From Bacteroidetes bacterium 4572_128 (lineage in GTDB: Bacteria > Bacteroidota > Bacteroidia > Bacteroidales > 4572-128): a stretch of DNA of 39,642 nucleotides. Where the stretch lies: contig NBLL01000058.1 in the NCBI GenBank assembly GCA_002084355.1, forward strand, positions 1 to 39,642, in the 5' to 3' direction. Positions 1 through 8,769 of the stretch are shown piece after piece. Positions within the stretch are counted from its first letter, which is position 1. Every line of letters begins with the position of its first letter. A program made the translations under genes and the position numbers. The notes under the pieces were generated by a model. It saw nothing but the letters and a program-made list of their open reading frames with translations, was not told where the DNA came from and did not search any database.

Positions 1-7
1 AAAAAAA

Positions 8-34
8 AAATCACAAAAATAATTTTTGTGATTT
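8..34 (-). terminator. Rho-independent terminator of the tRNA-Arg gene
   Basis: An inverted repeat (ATCACAAAAA against TTTTTGTGAT) lies just after the tRNA 3' end in its direction of transcription and is followed on the minus strand by a T run (the A tract at the start of the window). Confidence 0.75.
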
Positions 35-40
35 AAAAAG

Positions 41-114
41 CGAACTTGAAGGGAGTCGAACCCCTAACCTCCTGATCCGTAGTCAGGTGCACTATCCAAT
101 TATGCTACAAGTCC
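41..114 (-). tRNA. tRNA-Arg (anticodon ACG)
   Basis: Read on the minus strand the segment folds as a cloverleaf. The 7-bp acceptor is GGACTTG/CAAGTTC with discriminator G; the anticodon stem is CCTGA/TCAGG around loop CTACGGA, giving anticodon ACG (plus-strand 78-80). The T arm contains GGTTCGACTCC. ACG normally has its first base edited to inosine and reads CGU/CGC/CGA codons. No CCA is encoded. A TAnnTTTG-type promoter lies 14 nt upstream and a hairpin terminator follows, so it looks like a single-gene transcript. Confidence 0.95.
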
Positions 115-127
115 ATAATAATTTTTG

Positions 128-135
128 CAAAGATA
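128..135 (-). promoter_or_regulatory. -7 promoter element for tRNA-Arg
   Basis: Minus-strand TATCTTTG matches the Bacteroidota primary sigma -7 consensus TAnnTTTG and lies 14 nt from the mature tRNA 5' end. The spacing fits, but no clear -33 box can be picked out of the AT-rich background. Confidence 0.55.
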
Positions 136-203
136 AATAAAAAATTTTAAATAACAAATTTTTTATGTTTTTTTTCAAAAATTTTATTAAAAAAAAAAAT
201 TAT

Positions 204-211
204 TATTTTTG
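204..211 (+). promoter_or_regulatory. -7 promoter element for the leuCD-like gene
   Basis: TATTTTTG, the same form of TAnnTTTG seen before era, gltX, purH and the dehydrogenase gene, lies 25 nt before the ATG at 236. Confidence 0.5.
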
Positions 212-235
212 GAAAAATTTTAAATTTCATAATTT

Positions 236-1917
236 ATGAAAATGACTTTAATAGAGAAAATTTTAGCAAAACACTCAAAATTTCAAAGTGTAAAAGCAAA
301 TGAAATAATTGATATTTCTCTTGATGTTAGAGCAGCAAGAGATTTTGGCGGAGCTAATGTTATCAAACATTTAGAAGAAAATAATAGAAATATGCAGTAA
401 ATCAACAGATTTGTAGGAAGTTTGCAAGAGAAAAAGGTTTTAAAGTTTTTGACATTAATAGAGGTATTGGAACGCATACTTTCATAGAAGAAGGAATTGC
501 ATATCCTTATACAACTTCTGTAACAACTGATTCGCATGCAAATATACTTGGAGCAATAGGTGCTTTCGGACAAGGTATGGGTGATAATTTAAATGGAAAG
601 CGTCCGAAAAATATCACTTCTAAAGATATTATTTTAAATTTATTAAATATTTTTGGGGCAAATGAATTACTTGGATATTCTATAGAAATTCTTGGTGAAG
701 AAGTTGAGAAATTAACTTTAGATGAGAGAATAACTATTTCCTCTATGGCTACAGAAATGGGAGCGATTATTATTTTATTTACTCCAAATCAAGAGGTTAT
801 AGATTTTTGCGAAACAAGAAGCAAAAGAAAAATAGAAATAATAAAAAGTGATGAAAACGCTATTTATAAGAAAATTTATAATATTGATATTTCAAGTTTT
901 GTTCCTATGATTTCGCTTCCGGGTAAACCGCATGATACAATAGATATTTTGAAATTAAAAAAGATTAAAATAGATTCTGCATTTATTGGAAGTTGTACCA
1001 ATGGAAGAATGGAAGATTTGAGAGAAATTTCAAAAGTTCTACAAAATAAAAAAGTTGCTCCAGGTGTTGTTTTAAAAATTGTTCCTGCGACAGATGAAGT
1101 ATGGATAGAAGCATTAGATGAAGGTTTGATAAAAATTTTCAAAGATGCGGGAGCATTAGTTTCTAATGCTGGTTGCGCTGGTTGTGCTGCCGGACAAGTT
1201 GGACAAAATGGAGAAGGCGAAATTACTATCAGTACAGGAAATAGAAATTTTCCAGGAAAACAAGGAAAAGGCGAAGTTTTTCTTGCTTCACCGATAAATG
1301 TTGTTTCTTCTGCTGTTTCTGGATATATTACAAATTTTGAAAATATTCCAGCAAAGCCAAAAGTTTTTATGCCAAAAAATTCATTTGAAAATCTTGAAAA
1401 TTATAAGAAAAAAAATGAAAATTATGAGAAAAAAATTACAAAAATAAAAGGAAGAGTTTGGGTAATTAACGAAGACAATATTGACACAGATATGATTTTT
1501 CATAATCGTTATCTTGCAATTACAAAAATTTCTGAAATGGGACAATACACTTTTGATAATTTGAAAAATTATGAAGATTTTTCTAAGAAAGCAAAAAAAG
1601 GTGATATTATAATTACAAAAAAGAATTTTGGAAGTGGAAGTTCAAGACAGCAAGCAGTAGACTGTTTTAAAGCACTAGGAATTCAAGCTATTTTAGCAGA
1701 ATCTTTCGGAGCAATTTATGAAAGAAATGCTATCAATGCTGCTTTTCCAATTTTGACGTATAAAAATATTAATAAATTATTAATTGAAAATGGAGAAAAA
1801 ATAAGTTTAGATTTTGAAAGTGGTGAGCTAAAAAATTTAAATAAAAATTTAAGTATTTTCATAGGGAAATTCTCAGAAGTTCAATTGGAAATTTATAAAA
1901 ATGGAGGTTTATTTTAA
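236..1917 (+). pseudogene. Fused LeuC/LeuD-type dehydratase (homoaconitase/3-isopropylmalate dehydratase family), disrupted
   Basis: Aconitase-superfamily [4Fe-4S] hydro-lyase in which large and small subunits are fused, a Bacteroidota arrangement. The N-terminus starts at ATG 236 (MKMTLIEKILAKH) and runs to a stop near 393 just after HLEENNR. The protein resumes in another frame at YAVNQQICRKFARE and continues through TDSHANILGAIGAFGQGMGD. The ORF-track start at 577 is an internal Met. Iron-sulfur ligands are visible in GSCTNG and GCAGCAAG; the small-subunit domain begins near GRVWVINEDNIDTDM and has NFGSGSSRQQA. Compared with relatives from memory, about 22 residues around FTFDCNPTGSD are missing with a frameshift, and a second in-frame block of about 22 residues is missing after GMGD. 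Both flanks of each gap remain highly conserved. It may be intact in the organism if the gaps are assembly errors. Exact substrate is uncertain. Confidence 0.85.
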
Positions 1918-1951
1918 AAATTATTTTTATGAATTTTATAATTAAAAAAAA

Positions 1952-2035
1952 TTTTTTCAAAATTCATCCAAAATTTTATGATTTTTTCAAAAAAAAAATT
2001 TTTCAAAATTCATCCAAAATTTTATGATTTTTAAA
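1952..2035. repeat. Two direct copies of an AT-rich intergenic unit with core TCATCC
   Basis: The string CAAAATTCATCCAAAATTTT followed by ATGATTTTT occurs twice, about 47 nt apart. It has the same build as the larger arrays elsewhere: a short GC-containing core between A and T tracts. Confidence 0.7.
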
Positions 2036-2058
2036 ATGTGTTTTTTTTAATAACGACC

Positions 2059-2109
2059 AAAATTTTAATTACAAAAAGGTTCCAAGAACCTTTTTGTAAT
2101 TAAAATTTT
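2059..2109. terminator. Bidirectional terminator, 24-bp perfect hairpin
   Basis: A perfect 24-bp inverted repeat with a 3-nt loop (CAA); the inner stem is AAAAAGGTTC/GAACCTTTTT. It lies between the convergent leuCD-like gene and divIC, and can serve both strands because T tracts form on each side. The rest of 1918-2317 shows no convincing gene. Confidence 0.8.
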
Positions 2110-2317
2110 TTTATTAAAAATAAAATTATTATAATTCATTGTTCACGATGATTTCGTTACATATCCTATATAATTGAATTTAATGTTTTAATGACGATTT
2201 GGAATAAAAATTTTTAAAAAATATTTTGAAAAAAACAACAATTTCCCACAATTTTATTGTGAAAAAATTCATACCACAAAAAGGTTTATATCCAAAAAAA
2301 TTTAAATATGTAAAATT

Positions 2318-2647
2318 TCAATTTTTTTCAACAATTATAAAAATATCTTCGTTCTTTTTTTTCATAAAATATTGCTCTCTGGCAAATTTTTCTAAATTTT
2401 CTTTGCTTGTTTTTAATTCTTCTAATTTTTTTTTATCTTTTTTAATTCGTTCATTATAAAATTTTTCTTGTTTTTTTAAAATACTTATTTCTTCTAAACT
2501 ATTTATCCTTTCTAATAAGTTGTTTTGGTCGAAAAATAATATCCATATCAAAAAAATAATAAACGTAATAATATATTTATTTTTTAATAAGTAAAGATTT
2601 TTTACAATTTCAAGTGTTTTTTTTATTTTGAAAAAAATATTTTTCAT
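2318..2647 (-). CDS. Septum formation initiator, DivIC/FtsB family
   Basis: Small 109-aa bitopic membrane protein of the divisome. A basic N-terminal segment is followed by a single membrane helix (about residues 26-40, ending IWILFFDQNNLL). A lysine/glutamate-rich coiled coil spans about 45-85, and the family tail is FAREQYFMKKKNEDIFII. The FAREQY..K...ED end is characteristic of Bacteroidota DivIC-like proteins. It should bridge FtsL and FtsQ-type proteins at the septum. It follows pgk on the minus strand with a gap of about 54 nt and probably shares its transcript. Length is normal and no disruption is seen. Confidence 0.85.
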   Translation of the reverse strand: MKNIFFKIKKTLEIVKNLYLLKNKYIITFIIFLIWILFFDQNNLLERINSLEEISILKKQEKFYNERIKKDKKKLEELKTSKENLEKFAREQYFMKKKNEDIFIIVEKN

Positions 2648-2701
2648 ATAAAATATTTTTTGAAATAATTTTCTGTAAAAAATTATTTCAAATAATTAAA
2701 A

Positions 2702-3895
2702 TTATTTTCTAATAGCTTTAATTGTAGCTAATTCATTTCCTTTTACATATTCTAAAAGTGCTCCTCCTCCGGAAGAAATATAACTAATTTTGTTTTGCAA
2801 TTTATATTTATTTATCGCAGCAACAGAATCGCCTCCACCAATTAATGAAAAACCACCTCTTTCTTTAACTTTTGCAACAGATTTAGCAATTTGCAAAGTT
2901 CCATTTTGAAAATTATTCATCTCAAAAACTCCCATAGGTCCGTTCCATAAAACAGTTTTTGATTTTTCTATTATTTTAGAAAACCTATTTATGCTTTTCA
3001 ATCCTATATCAAGACTCATGCAATTATCTTTTATTTTATTTATATCACTATAAGTGATATTTGCTGAATTGCTAAATCTATCAGCATTAACACTATCAAT
3101 TGGAAGATAAAATTTTACTTTTTTTTCTATAGCTTTTTGAAGAATTTCTGAAGCTATTTCTATTTTATCACTTTCAAAAATAGAATTTCCTATGCTTCCG
3201 CCTATTGATTTTATGAAAGTAAAAGCCATACCACCACCAACAATAATATTATCTACTCTTTCTAAAAGAGAACTTATAACTTCTATTTTCGAAGAAATTT
3301 TTGCTCCGCCAATAATTGCTGTAAAAGGTCTTTCACCTTTTTCTAAAAGCATTTCTAAATTTTTCAATTCATTTTCAATAACATAAGCAAACATTTTATC
3401 TTTTGGAAAAAACTCACTCACTATAGATGTAGAACAGTGATTTCTATGTGCTGTACCAAAAGCATCATTTACATAAACCTCAGCAAGTTTTGATAATTTT
3501 TTAGCAAAGTTTTTATCTCCTTCTTTTTCTCCCTTATGAAAACGTACATTTTCTAAGAGAATAACTTCTCCAGCTTTTAAACTTTTTACTTTTACTGATG
3601 TATTTTTGCCAATACAACTATTTGCAAATAAAACTTTAATACCCAAAAGTTTAGATAAATGTTCTAAAATATGTTTATTAGAAAATCTTTCTTCGAAAAT
3701 ATTTCTTTTTGGTCTTCCAAGATGTGATAATAAAATAAGTTTTCCTTTTTCTTTTAGAATTTTTTTTATCGTAGGAATAGCAACTCTCATTCTTGAGTCA
3801 TCTGTTATTTCAAATTTATCATTCAAAGGTAAATTAAAATCAACTCTTAGCAAAACCCTTTTGTTTGCGAAATTGTAATCAGAAAATAATTGCAT
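2702..3895 (-). CDS. pgk: Phosphoglycerate kinase
   Basis: Cytosolic glycolytic enzyme transferring phosphate between 1,3-bisphosphoglycerate and ADP. At 397 aa it has the usual length. The N-terminal substrate domain starts with KRVLLRVDFNLPL and has HLGRP and the LLENVRFHKGEKEGD loop; the hinge region contains AFGTAHRNH. The C-terminal nucleotide domain has VGGGMAFTF, LWNGPMGVFE and the glycine-rich IGGGDSVAA. All key motifs are present, with no internal gap, in contrast to many neighbours. It is divergent from clpP across a 108-nt AT-only spacer and upstream of divIC. Confidence 0.97.
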   Translation of the reverse strand: MQLFSDYNFANKRVLLRVDFNLPLNDKFEITDDSRMRVAIPTIKKILKEKGKLILLSHLGRPKRNIFEERFSNKHILEHLSKLLGIKVLFANSCIGKNTSVKVKSLKAGEVILLENVRFHKGEKEGDKNFAKKLSKLAEVYVNDAFGTAHRNHCSTSIVSEFFPKDKMFAYVIENELKNLEMLLEKGERPFTAIIGGAKISSKIEVISSLLERVDNIIVGGGMAFTFIKSIGGSIGNSIFESDKIEIASEILQKAIEKKVKFYLPIDSVNADRFSNSANITYSDINKIKDNCMSLDIGLKSINRFSKIIEKSKTVLWNGPMGVFEMNNFQNGTLQIAKSVAKVKERGGFSLIGGGDSVAAINKYKLQNKISYISSGGGALLEYVKGNELATIKAIRK

Positions 3896-4003
3896 AGTTT
3901 TATAAAAAAAAATAATTACAAAAAAAATAAATTTTTTTAAAAAAAATGTGTTTTTTTGAAAAAAATTTTTTTTTAATTTATATTAAAATTTTTATTAAAA
4001 ATT

Positions 4004-4690
4004 ATGATTCCAAAAAACGAATTTAATAAATATGCGACTAAGCATCTTGGCATAAGTAGTTTAAATTTAAGTAAATTTAATTCTATTTATAACGATTATA
4101 TTTCTCCAACAATAATAGAAGAACGTCAATTAAATATTGCTTCTATGGATGTTTTTTCTCGTTTGATGATGGACAGAATTATTTTTCTTGGAATGCCGAT
4201 AAATGATTATGTTGCAAATATTGTTCAGGCACAATTATTATTTTTAGAATCCAGCGACCCAAATAAAGATATTCAAATTTATTTGAACACTCCCGGAGGT
4301 TCGGTTTATGCAGGTCTTGGAATTTATGACACTATGCAATATATTAGTTCTGATGTTGCTACCATTTGTACTGGTATGGCTGCTTCTATGGGAGCAATTT
4401 TGTTAGCTGCCGGACAAGAAGGAAAACGTTCTGCTTTGAAGCATTCGAGAGTTATGATACATCAACCTATGGGAGGTGTTCAAGGACAAGCGTCTGATAT
4501 AGAAATCACTGCAAAAGAAATTAAAAAATTAAAAAATGAACTTTATAAAATTATTTCTGTTCATTCTAAGCAAGATATTAAAAAAGTAGAATTAGATTCT
4601 GATAGAGATTTCTGGATGACTTCAGAAGAAGCAAAAAAGTACGGAATGATAGATGAAATTCTTGTAAGAAATAATTTAAAAAATAAATAA
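4004..4690 (+). CDS. clpP: ATP-dependent Clp protease proteolytic subunit
   Basis: Serine peptidase (S14) forming the tetradecameric chamber fed by ClpX. The nucleophile Ser is about residue 128 in GMAASMGA, the general-base His about 153 in HSRVMIHQP, and the acidic residue lies in DSDRDFW near 198-202. LNTPGGSVYAG forms part of the oxyanion and substrate region. At 228 aa it carries the longer N-terminus common in Bacteroidota. The stop is 3 nt before clpX, so the two are clearly co-transcribed and probably translationally coupled. Complete and undisturbed. Confidence 0.97.
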   Translation: MIPKNEFNKYATKHLGISSLNLSKFNSIYNDYISPTIIEERQLNIASMDVFSRLMMDRIIFLGMPINDYVANIVQAQLLFLESSDPNKDIQIYLNTPGGSVYAGLGIYDTMQYISSDVATICTGMAASMGAILLAAGQEGKRSALKHSRVMIHQPMGGVQGQASDIEITAKEIKKLKNELYKIISVHSKQDIKKVELDSDRDFWMTSEEAKKYGMIDEILVRNNLKNK

Positions 4691-4693
4691 AAT

Positions 4694-5938
4694 ATGAAAA
4701 AATGTTCTTTTTGTCATCGTTCTGAGCAGGATGTTGAAATTTTAATAGATGGAATAGACGGTCATATTTGTAATAATTGCGTAGAAATTGCTTATGAAAT
4801 TATTCAAAGAGAAGACGAAGTTAAAAGCAAGAGTAAAACAGATAACAAATCTTTTTTAGATAAAAAACTTTTAAAACCTAAGGAAATAAAAGTTTTCCTT
4901 GATGAATATCTTATCGGACAAGATGATGCAAAAAAGATTTTATCTGTGGCGGTTTATAATCATTATAAACGTTTGTCGCAAGATAAAATTAAAGTTAAAA
5001 AAGATGAAGTTGAGATAGAAAAATCTAACATTATTCTTGTTGGAGAAACTGGTACAGGCAAAACTTTATTTGCTCGTACCATTGCAAAAATGTTGAAAGT
5101 TCCATTTGCAATAGTTGATGCAACAGTTTTAACAGAAGCAGGTTATGTCGGTGAAGACGTTGAAAGTTTACTTGTTCGTTTGTTGCAATCTGCCAATTAT
5201 GATATTGAATTGGCAGAGAAAGGTATAGTTTTTATAGATGAAATAGATAAAATAGCAAGAAAAAGTGATAATCCATCTATCACCAGAGATGTTGCTGGCG
5301 AAGGAGTTCAACAGGGTTTATTAAAATTATTAGAAGGTTCAGTTGTTAATGTTCCGCCACAAGGCGGTAGAAAACATCCAGACCAGAAATATATTTCTAT
5401 AAATACTAAACATATTTTATTTATTTGCGGAGGAGCTTTCGACGGTATAGAAAGGAAAATTGCAAATCGTTTGAATACGAAACTTGTTGGTTATAGTGCG
5501 GTAAAAAATTCTGACCAAATTGACACGAAAAATTTATTGCAATATATTGCTCCTCAGGATTTAAAGTCTTTTGGTTTAATTCCAGAAATTGTTGGTCGTT
5601 TACCAATTTTGGGTTTTTTAAATCCTCTTGATAAAGAAATTTTAAAGAAGATTTTATATGAGCCAAAAAATTCTATTATAAAACAGTATGAATATCTTTT
5701 CAAAATGGACAAAATTAATTTGTCTTTTGATGCAAATGTTTATGATTTTATAGTTAATAAGGCTATGGAATTTAAACTTGGTGCGAGGGGTTTACGTTCT
5801 ATTTGTGAAGCAATTATGCTTGATGCGATGTTTGAATTACCTTCTAAAACAAAAAAAGTTACAGATTTTACCGTAACTTTGGAATATGCAAAAGAAAAAG
5901 TTTTAAAAACAAATAAAAGCAGATTAAAAGCTGTATAA
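4694..5938 (+). CDS. clpX: ATP-dependent Clp protease ATP-binding subunit ClpX
   Basis: AAA+ unfoldase partner of ClpP. The N-terminal zinc-binding domain has cysteines at 4, 7, 26 and 29 (CSFC...CNNC). Walker A is GETGTGKT at about 117-124 and Walker B is FIDEIDKI near 180-187. The pore-loop motif GYVGEDV and the sensor-2 segment GARGLR near the C-terminus are present. At 414 aa it is full length. It follows clpP directly and precedes the nucleotidyltransferase gene by 9 nt, suggesting one operon. Confidence 0.97.
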   Translation: MKKCSFCHRSEQDVEILIDGIDGHICNNCVEIAYEIIQREDEVKSKSKTDNKSFLDKKLLKPKEIKVFLDEYLIGQDDAKKILSVAVYNHYKRLSQDKIKVKKDEVEIEKSNIILVGETGTGKTLFARTIAKMLKVPFAIVDATVLTEAGYVGEDVESLLVRLLQSANYDIELAEKGIVFIDEIDKIARKSDNPSITRDVAGEGVQQGLLKLLEGSVVNVPPQGGRKHPDQKYISINTKHILFICGGAFDGIERKIANRLNTKLVGYSAVKNSDQIDTKNLLQYIAPQDLKSFGLIPEIVGRLPILGFLNPLDKEILKKILYEPKNSIIKQYEYLFKMDKINLSFDANVYDFIVNKAMEFKLGARGLRSICEAIMLDAMFELPSKTKKVTDFTVTLEYAKEKVLKTNKSRLKAV

Positions 5939-5947
5939 AAAAATTTT

Positions 5948-6880
5948 ATGAAAATAATTATTCCTATGGCAGGAATGGGAAAACGTATGCGTCCACATAC
6001 TTTGACCGTTCCCAAACCATTAATTTCAATAGCAGGAAAAAGTATAGTTGAGCGTTTAGTTACAGAGATTTCAAAAATTGTTAAAGAAGAAATAGAAGAA
6101 ATTGCTTATATTATCAGGGAAGATTTTGGCGAAGAAGTTGAGAAAAATTTAAAAGAAATTTCTAATAAATTATCTGCAAAATCTTCAATTTATTATCAAA
6201 AAGAAGCAAAAGGAACTGCTCACGCTGTTTTTTGTGCTGAGAATTCCTTAGATGGAAATGTAATTATTGCTTTTGCTGACACTTTATTTAAGGCAGATTT
6301 TAATTTGAATAAAGAAAATGATGCTACTATTTTTGTGAAAAAAGTGAAAAATCCTAATGATTTTGGAGTTGTAAAAACTAATAAAGAAAATTTAATTACA
6401 GATTTTATTGAAAAACCTAAGGAATTTATTTCTGACCTTGCAATTATCGGAATTTATTTTTTTAAAGATGGTAAAAATTTAAAAAAAGAAATAAAATATC
6501 TGATAGATAATAAAATAATTGTTAATAATGAATACCAATTAACAGATGTTCTTGAAAATATGAAAGAAAAAAATATTTCTTTTAAAGCTGAAGTTGTTAA
6601 TGAATGGTTGGAAATTTCTAAATCTGCAGAAATTATAAATTCTGTGATTTTAGAACCGTCTTTTATAGATTGTAATGTTAAAATAGAAAATTCTGTAATT
6701 GCAAAACATGTTTCCATTGGAAAGTATACAAAAATAAAAAATTCTATAATTGAAAATTCTATAATTCAAGAAAATTCTATAATTGAAAATGCAAATATTA
6801 CAAACTCAATGATAGGAAATTTTGTAGAAATAAGAAATAAAAAAGTTGAAATGAGTGTAGGAGATTTTAATTCTTTTTAA
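5948..6880 (+). CDS. Sugar nucleotidyltransferase, probably missing an internal block
   Basis: NTP_transferase-family protein. The start MKIIIPMAGMGKRMRPHTLTVPKPL contains the nucleotide-binding signature. AFADTLFKADF carries a metal-binding aspartate and FIEKPKEF is typical. The C-terminal third (IENSVIAKHVSIG and repeats of I.NS.I) is a left-handed beta-helix with hexapeptide repeats. The likely role is making an NDP-sugar for envelope glycans. Relatives recalled from Bacteroidota are about 335 aa; here VNEWLE joins directly to ISKSAEI, so about 24 residues (normally LDCGNK.. and following) appear lost in frame near 6613. Start ATG is 9 nt after clpX. It may retain partial activity or reflect an assembly gap. 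Confidence 0.85.
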   Translation: MKIIIPMAGMGKRMRPHTLTVPKPLISIAGKSIVERLVTEISKIVKEEIEEIAYIIREDFGEEVEKNLKEISNKLSAKSSIYYQKEAKGTAHAVFCAENSLDGNVIIAFADTLFKADFNLNKENDATIFVKKVKNPNDFGVVKTNKENLITDFIEKPKEFISDLAIIGIYFFKDGKNLKKEIKYLIDNKIIVNNEYQLTDVLENMKEKNISFKAEVVNEWLEISKSAEIINSVILEPSFIDCNVKIENSVIAKHVSIGKYTKIKNSIIENSIIQENSIIENANITNSMIGNFVEIRNKKVEMSVGDFNSF

Positions 6881-7535
6881 ATTCATAAAAAATTGGCGAT
6901 TTTTGGAAAAAAAATTTTTTTTTAATATTTAAAATTCATAAAAAATTGGCGATTTTTGGAAAAAAATTTTTTTTTAATATTTAAAGTTCATAAAAAATTG
7001 GCGATTTTTGGAAAAAAATTTTTTTTTAATATTTAAAGTTCATAAAAAATTGGCGATTTTTGAAAAAATTTTTTTTTTTAATATTTAAAATTCATAAAAA
7101 ATTGGCGATTTTTTAAAAAAATTTTTTTTTTTTATATTTAAAATTCATAAAAAATTGGCGATTTTTAAAAAAATTTTTTTTTTTAATATTTAAAGTTCAT
7201 AAAAAATTGGCGATTTTTGGAAAAAATTTTTTTTTTAATATTTAAAGTTCATAAAAAATTGGCGATTTTTGAAAAAATTTTTTTTTTTAATATTTAAAGT
7301 TCATAAAAAATTGGCAATTTTTGAAAAAAAAATTTTTTTTTAATATTTAAAGTTCATAAAAAATTGGCGATTTTTGAAAATTTTTTTTTTTTTAATATTT
7401 AAAGTTCATAAAAAATTGGCGATTTTTGAAAAAAATTTTTTTTTTTTAATATTTAAAGTTCATAAAAAATTGGCGATTTTTGAAAAAATTTTTTTTATTT
7501 TGATATTTAAAATTCATAAAATAATTGGTTTTTTT
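6881..7535. repeat. Tandem array 1: about 13 copies of a ~53-bp AT-rich unit, core TTGGCGA
   Basis: The unit starts TTCATAAAAAATTGGCGA, continues TTTTTGAAAAAAA and ends with a long T run and AATATTTAAA. Copies vary mainly in homopolymer lengths; one has TTGGCAA and the last (about 7512) has lost the core. Each unit contains the small palindrome AAAAAT-TGGCG-ATTTTT and an A-run/T-run palindrome. The array starts one base after the nucleotidyltransferase stop and ends before the anmK terminator, in a convergent gap. No ORF here is credible. Confidence 0.9.
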
Positions 7536-7542
7536 TCAAAAA

Positions 7543-7575
7543 AAAATTTTTATGATTTTAAATCATAAAAATTTT
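7543..7575 (-). terminator. Terminator of anmK
   Basis: A 16-bp perfect inverted repeat (TTTTTATGATTT/AAATCATAAAAA inner arms) with a 1-nt centre, 22 nt beyond the anmK stop. A T run follows on the minus strand. Confidence 0.7.
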
Positions 7576-7596
7576 CCCGTTTTTTTATTGAAAATA

Positions 7597-8655
7597 TTAG
7601 TTAGCAAGAAAAATACTTCCTCCAATATTATTTTTTGTTGCTCCTGTAACCGATGAAAGACAATTATTAGTTTTTTCATATCTTAGCACTCCAAGAAAAG
7701 CAAAAATAATTGCTTCTTTAAAATCCACAATTTGTTTTTTAGGTATAAAAATATTATGATTTGTTTTTTCTTTTAATAATTCAAGAAGAAATTTATTATG
7801 TGCTCCTCCTCCAGTTAAAAGAATTTTTTTACTTTTTTTATCTTTTATAGAATCATTAATTTGAATAACTATATGCTCATAAACAGTTCTTAATGAATCT
7901 TCTATTTTTAAATTTTCTTTTTCTAAAATTGATAAAAATGATTTTTCAAAATATTCTCTGGATAAAGATTTTGGATGCTCTTTTTGATAAAAAGAAACAT
8001 CATTTAATTTTTTTAACATAAAATTATTTATTTTGCCATTTTTTGAAATTAAACCATCTTTATCAAAATCTTTACCGATTTTTTTCGAAAGAAAATTTAT
8101 TGCAATATTTACTGGACAAATGTCAAAAGCTATTCTTTTTTTATTTTTTTCAAAAGATAAATTTGCAAAACCACCGAGATTTATACAAATATCGTAATCA
8201 GAGAATAAATATTTATCTCCAATTGGAACAAGTGGCGCACCTTGTCCGCCAAGAGCAACATCTAAATTTCTAAAATCAGAAATTGTTGTTTTCTTAGTTT
8301 TTGCACAAATATTCGCACCGTCACCCAGCTGAAAAGTAATTTTTTTATCTGTTTGATGAAAAACAGTATGACCATGAGAAGAAATAAAATCTATTTTTTC
8401 TGTAATATCTTTTAAAAAAATATTAACATTTTCACCTATAAAATTCCCATAATCTTTATGTAGTTTTATCAACTCAAAAGCAGATAATCTATGTGAATAG
8501 CTTAATTTATTCTTCCAAATTTTATTATAAACAACAGTATGAGATTTTTTTATCTCAAAATTCCAATTTCCATTATTGTTTTTAAAACTACAAAAAACAA
8601 TATCTAAACCATCAATAGATGTTCCAGACATTAAACCAATAACATTATATCGCAT
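7597..8655 (-). CDS. anmK: Anhydro-N-acetylmuramic acid kinase
   Basis: Peptidoglycan-recycling kinase that cleaves and phosphorylates 1,6-anhydro-MurNAc to MurNAc-6-phosphate. The start MRYNVIGLMSGTSIDGLD is the family signature and ATP-binding segment. SSHGHTVFHQ, GDGANICAK, FRNLDVALGGQGAPLVP and LGGFANLSF follow, and ILLTGGGAHN is the C-terminal phosphate loop. 352 aa is normal length. It is divergent from era (114-nt gap) and its 3' end faces array 1. No damage seen. Confidence 0.95.
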   Translation of the reverse strand: MRYNVIGLMSGTSIDGLDIVFCSFKNNNGNWNFEIKKSHTVVYNKIWKNKLSYSHRLSAFELIKLHKDYGNFIGENVNIFLKDITEKIDFISSHGHTVFHQTDKKITFQLGDGANICAKTKKTTISDFRNLDVALGGQGAPLVPIGDKYLFSDYDICINLGGFANLSFEKNKKRIAFDICPVNIAINFLSKKIGKDFDKDGLISKNGKINNFMLKKLNDVSFYQKEHPKSLSREYFEKSFLSILEKENLKIEDSLRTVYEHIVIQINDSIKDKKSKKILLTGGGAHNKFLLELLKEKTNHNIFIPKKQIVDFKEAIIFAFLGVLRYEKTNNCLSSVTGATKNNIGGSIFLAN

Positions 8656-8734
8656 TATAATTCATATAAATTTATTATGAATAAATATTTATATATTAAA
8701 AAAAACAAAATTAAAATTTTTTTATAAAAAAAAC

Positions 8735-8742
8735 TATTTTTG
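8735..8742 (+). promoter_or_regulatory. -7 promoter element for era
   Basis: TATTTTTG matches TAnnTTTG. It overlaps the TTG that the ORF track used as an upstream start (8740), which makes that start impossible if transcription begins a few bases downstream, and supports ATG 8770 as the real era start. Confidence 0.5.
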
Positions 8743-8769
8743 AAAAATTTTTTTTATAAATTTAAAAAA

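Noticed and set aside
2226-2459. 77-aa plus-strand ORF overlapping divIC
   Set aside because: Mostly antisense to the recognisable DivIC-type protein and made of low-complexity F/S/K.
6881-7535. Possible CRISPR array
   Set aside because: The period is about 53 bp but there are no unique spacers: whole units are near-identical and dominated by homopolymers. No cas genes are present.
7374-7568. 64-aa plus-strand ORF in array 1
   Set aside because: It is a translation of the repeat units (repeating FKVHKKLAIFEK) and has no independent coding evidence.
8740-8769. N-terminal extension of Era from a TTG start
   Set aside because: The TTG is part of the TATTTTTG promoter element and the extension is low-complexity; ATG 8770 gives the normal Era start.
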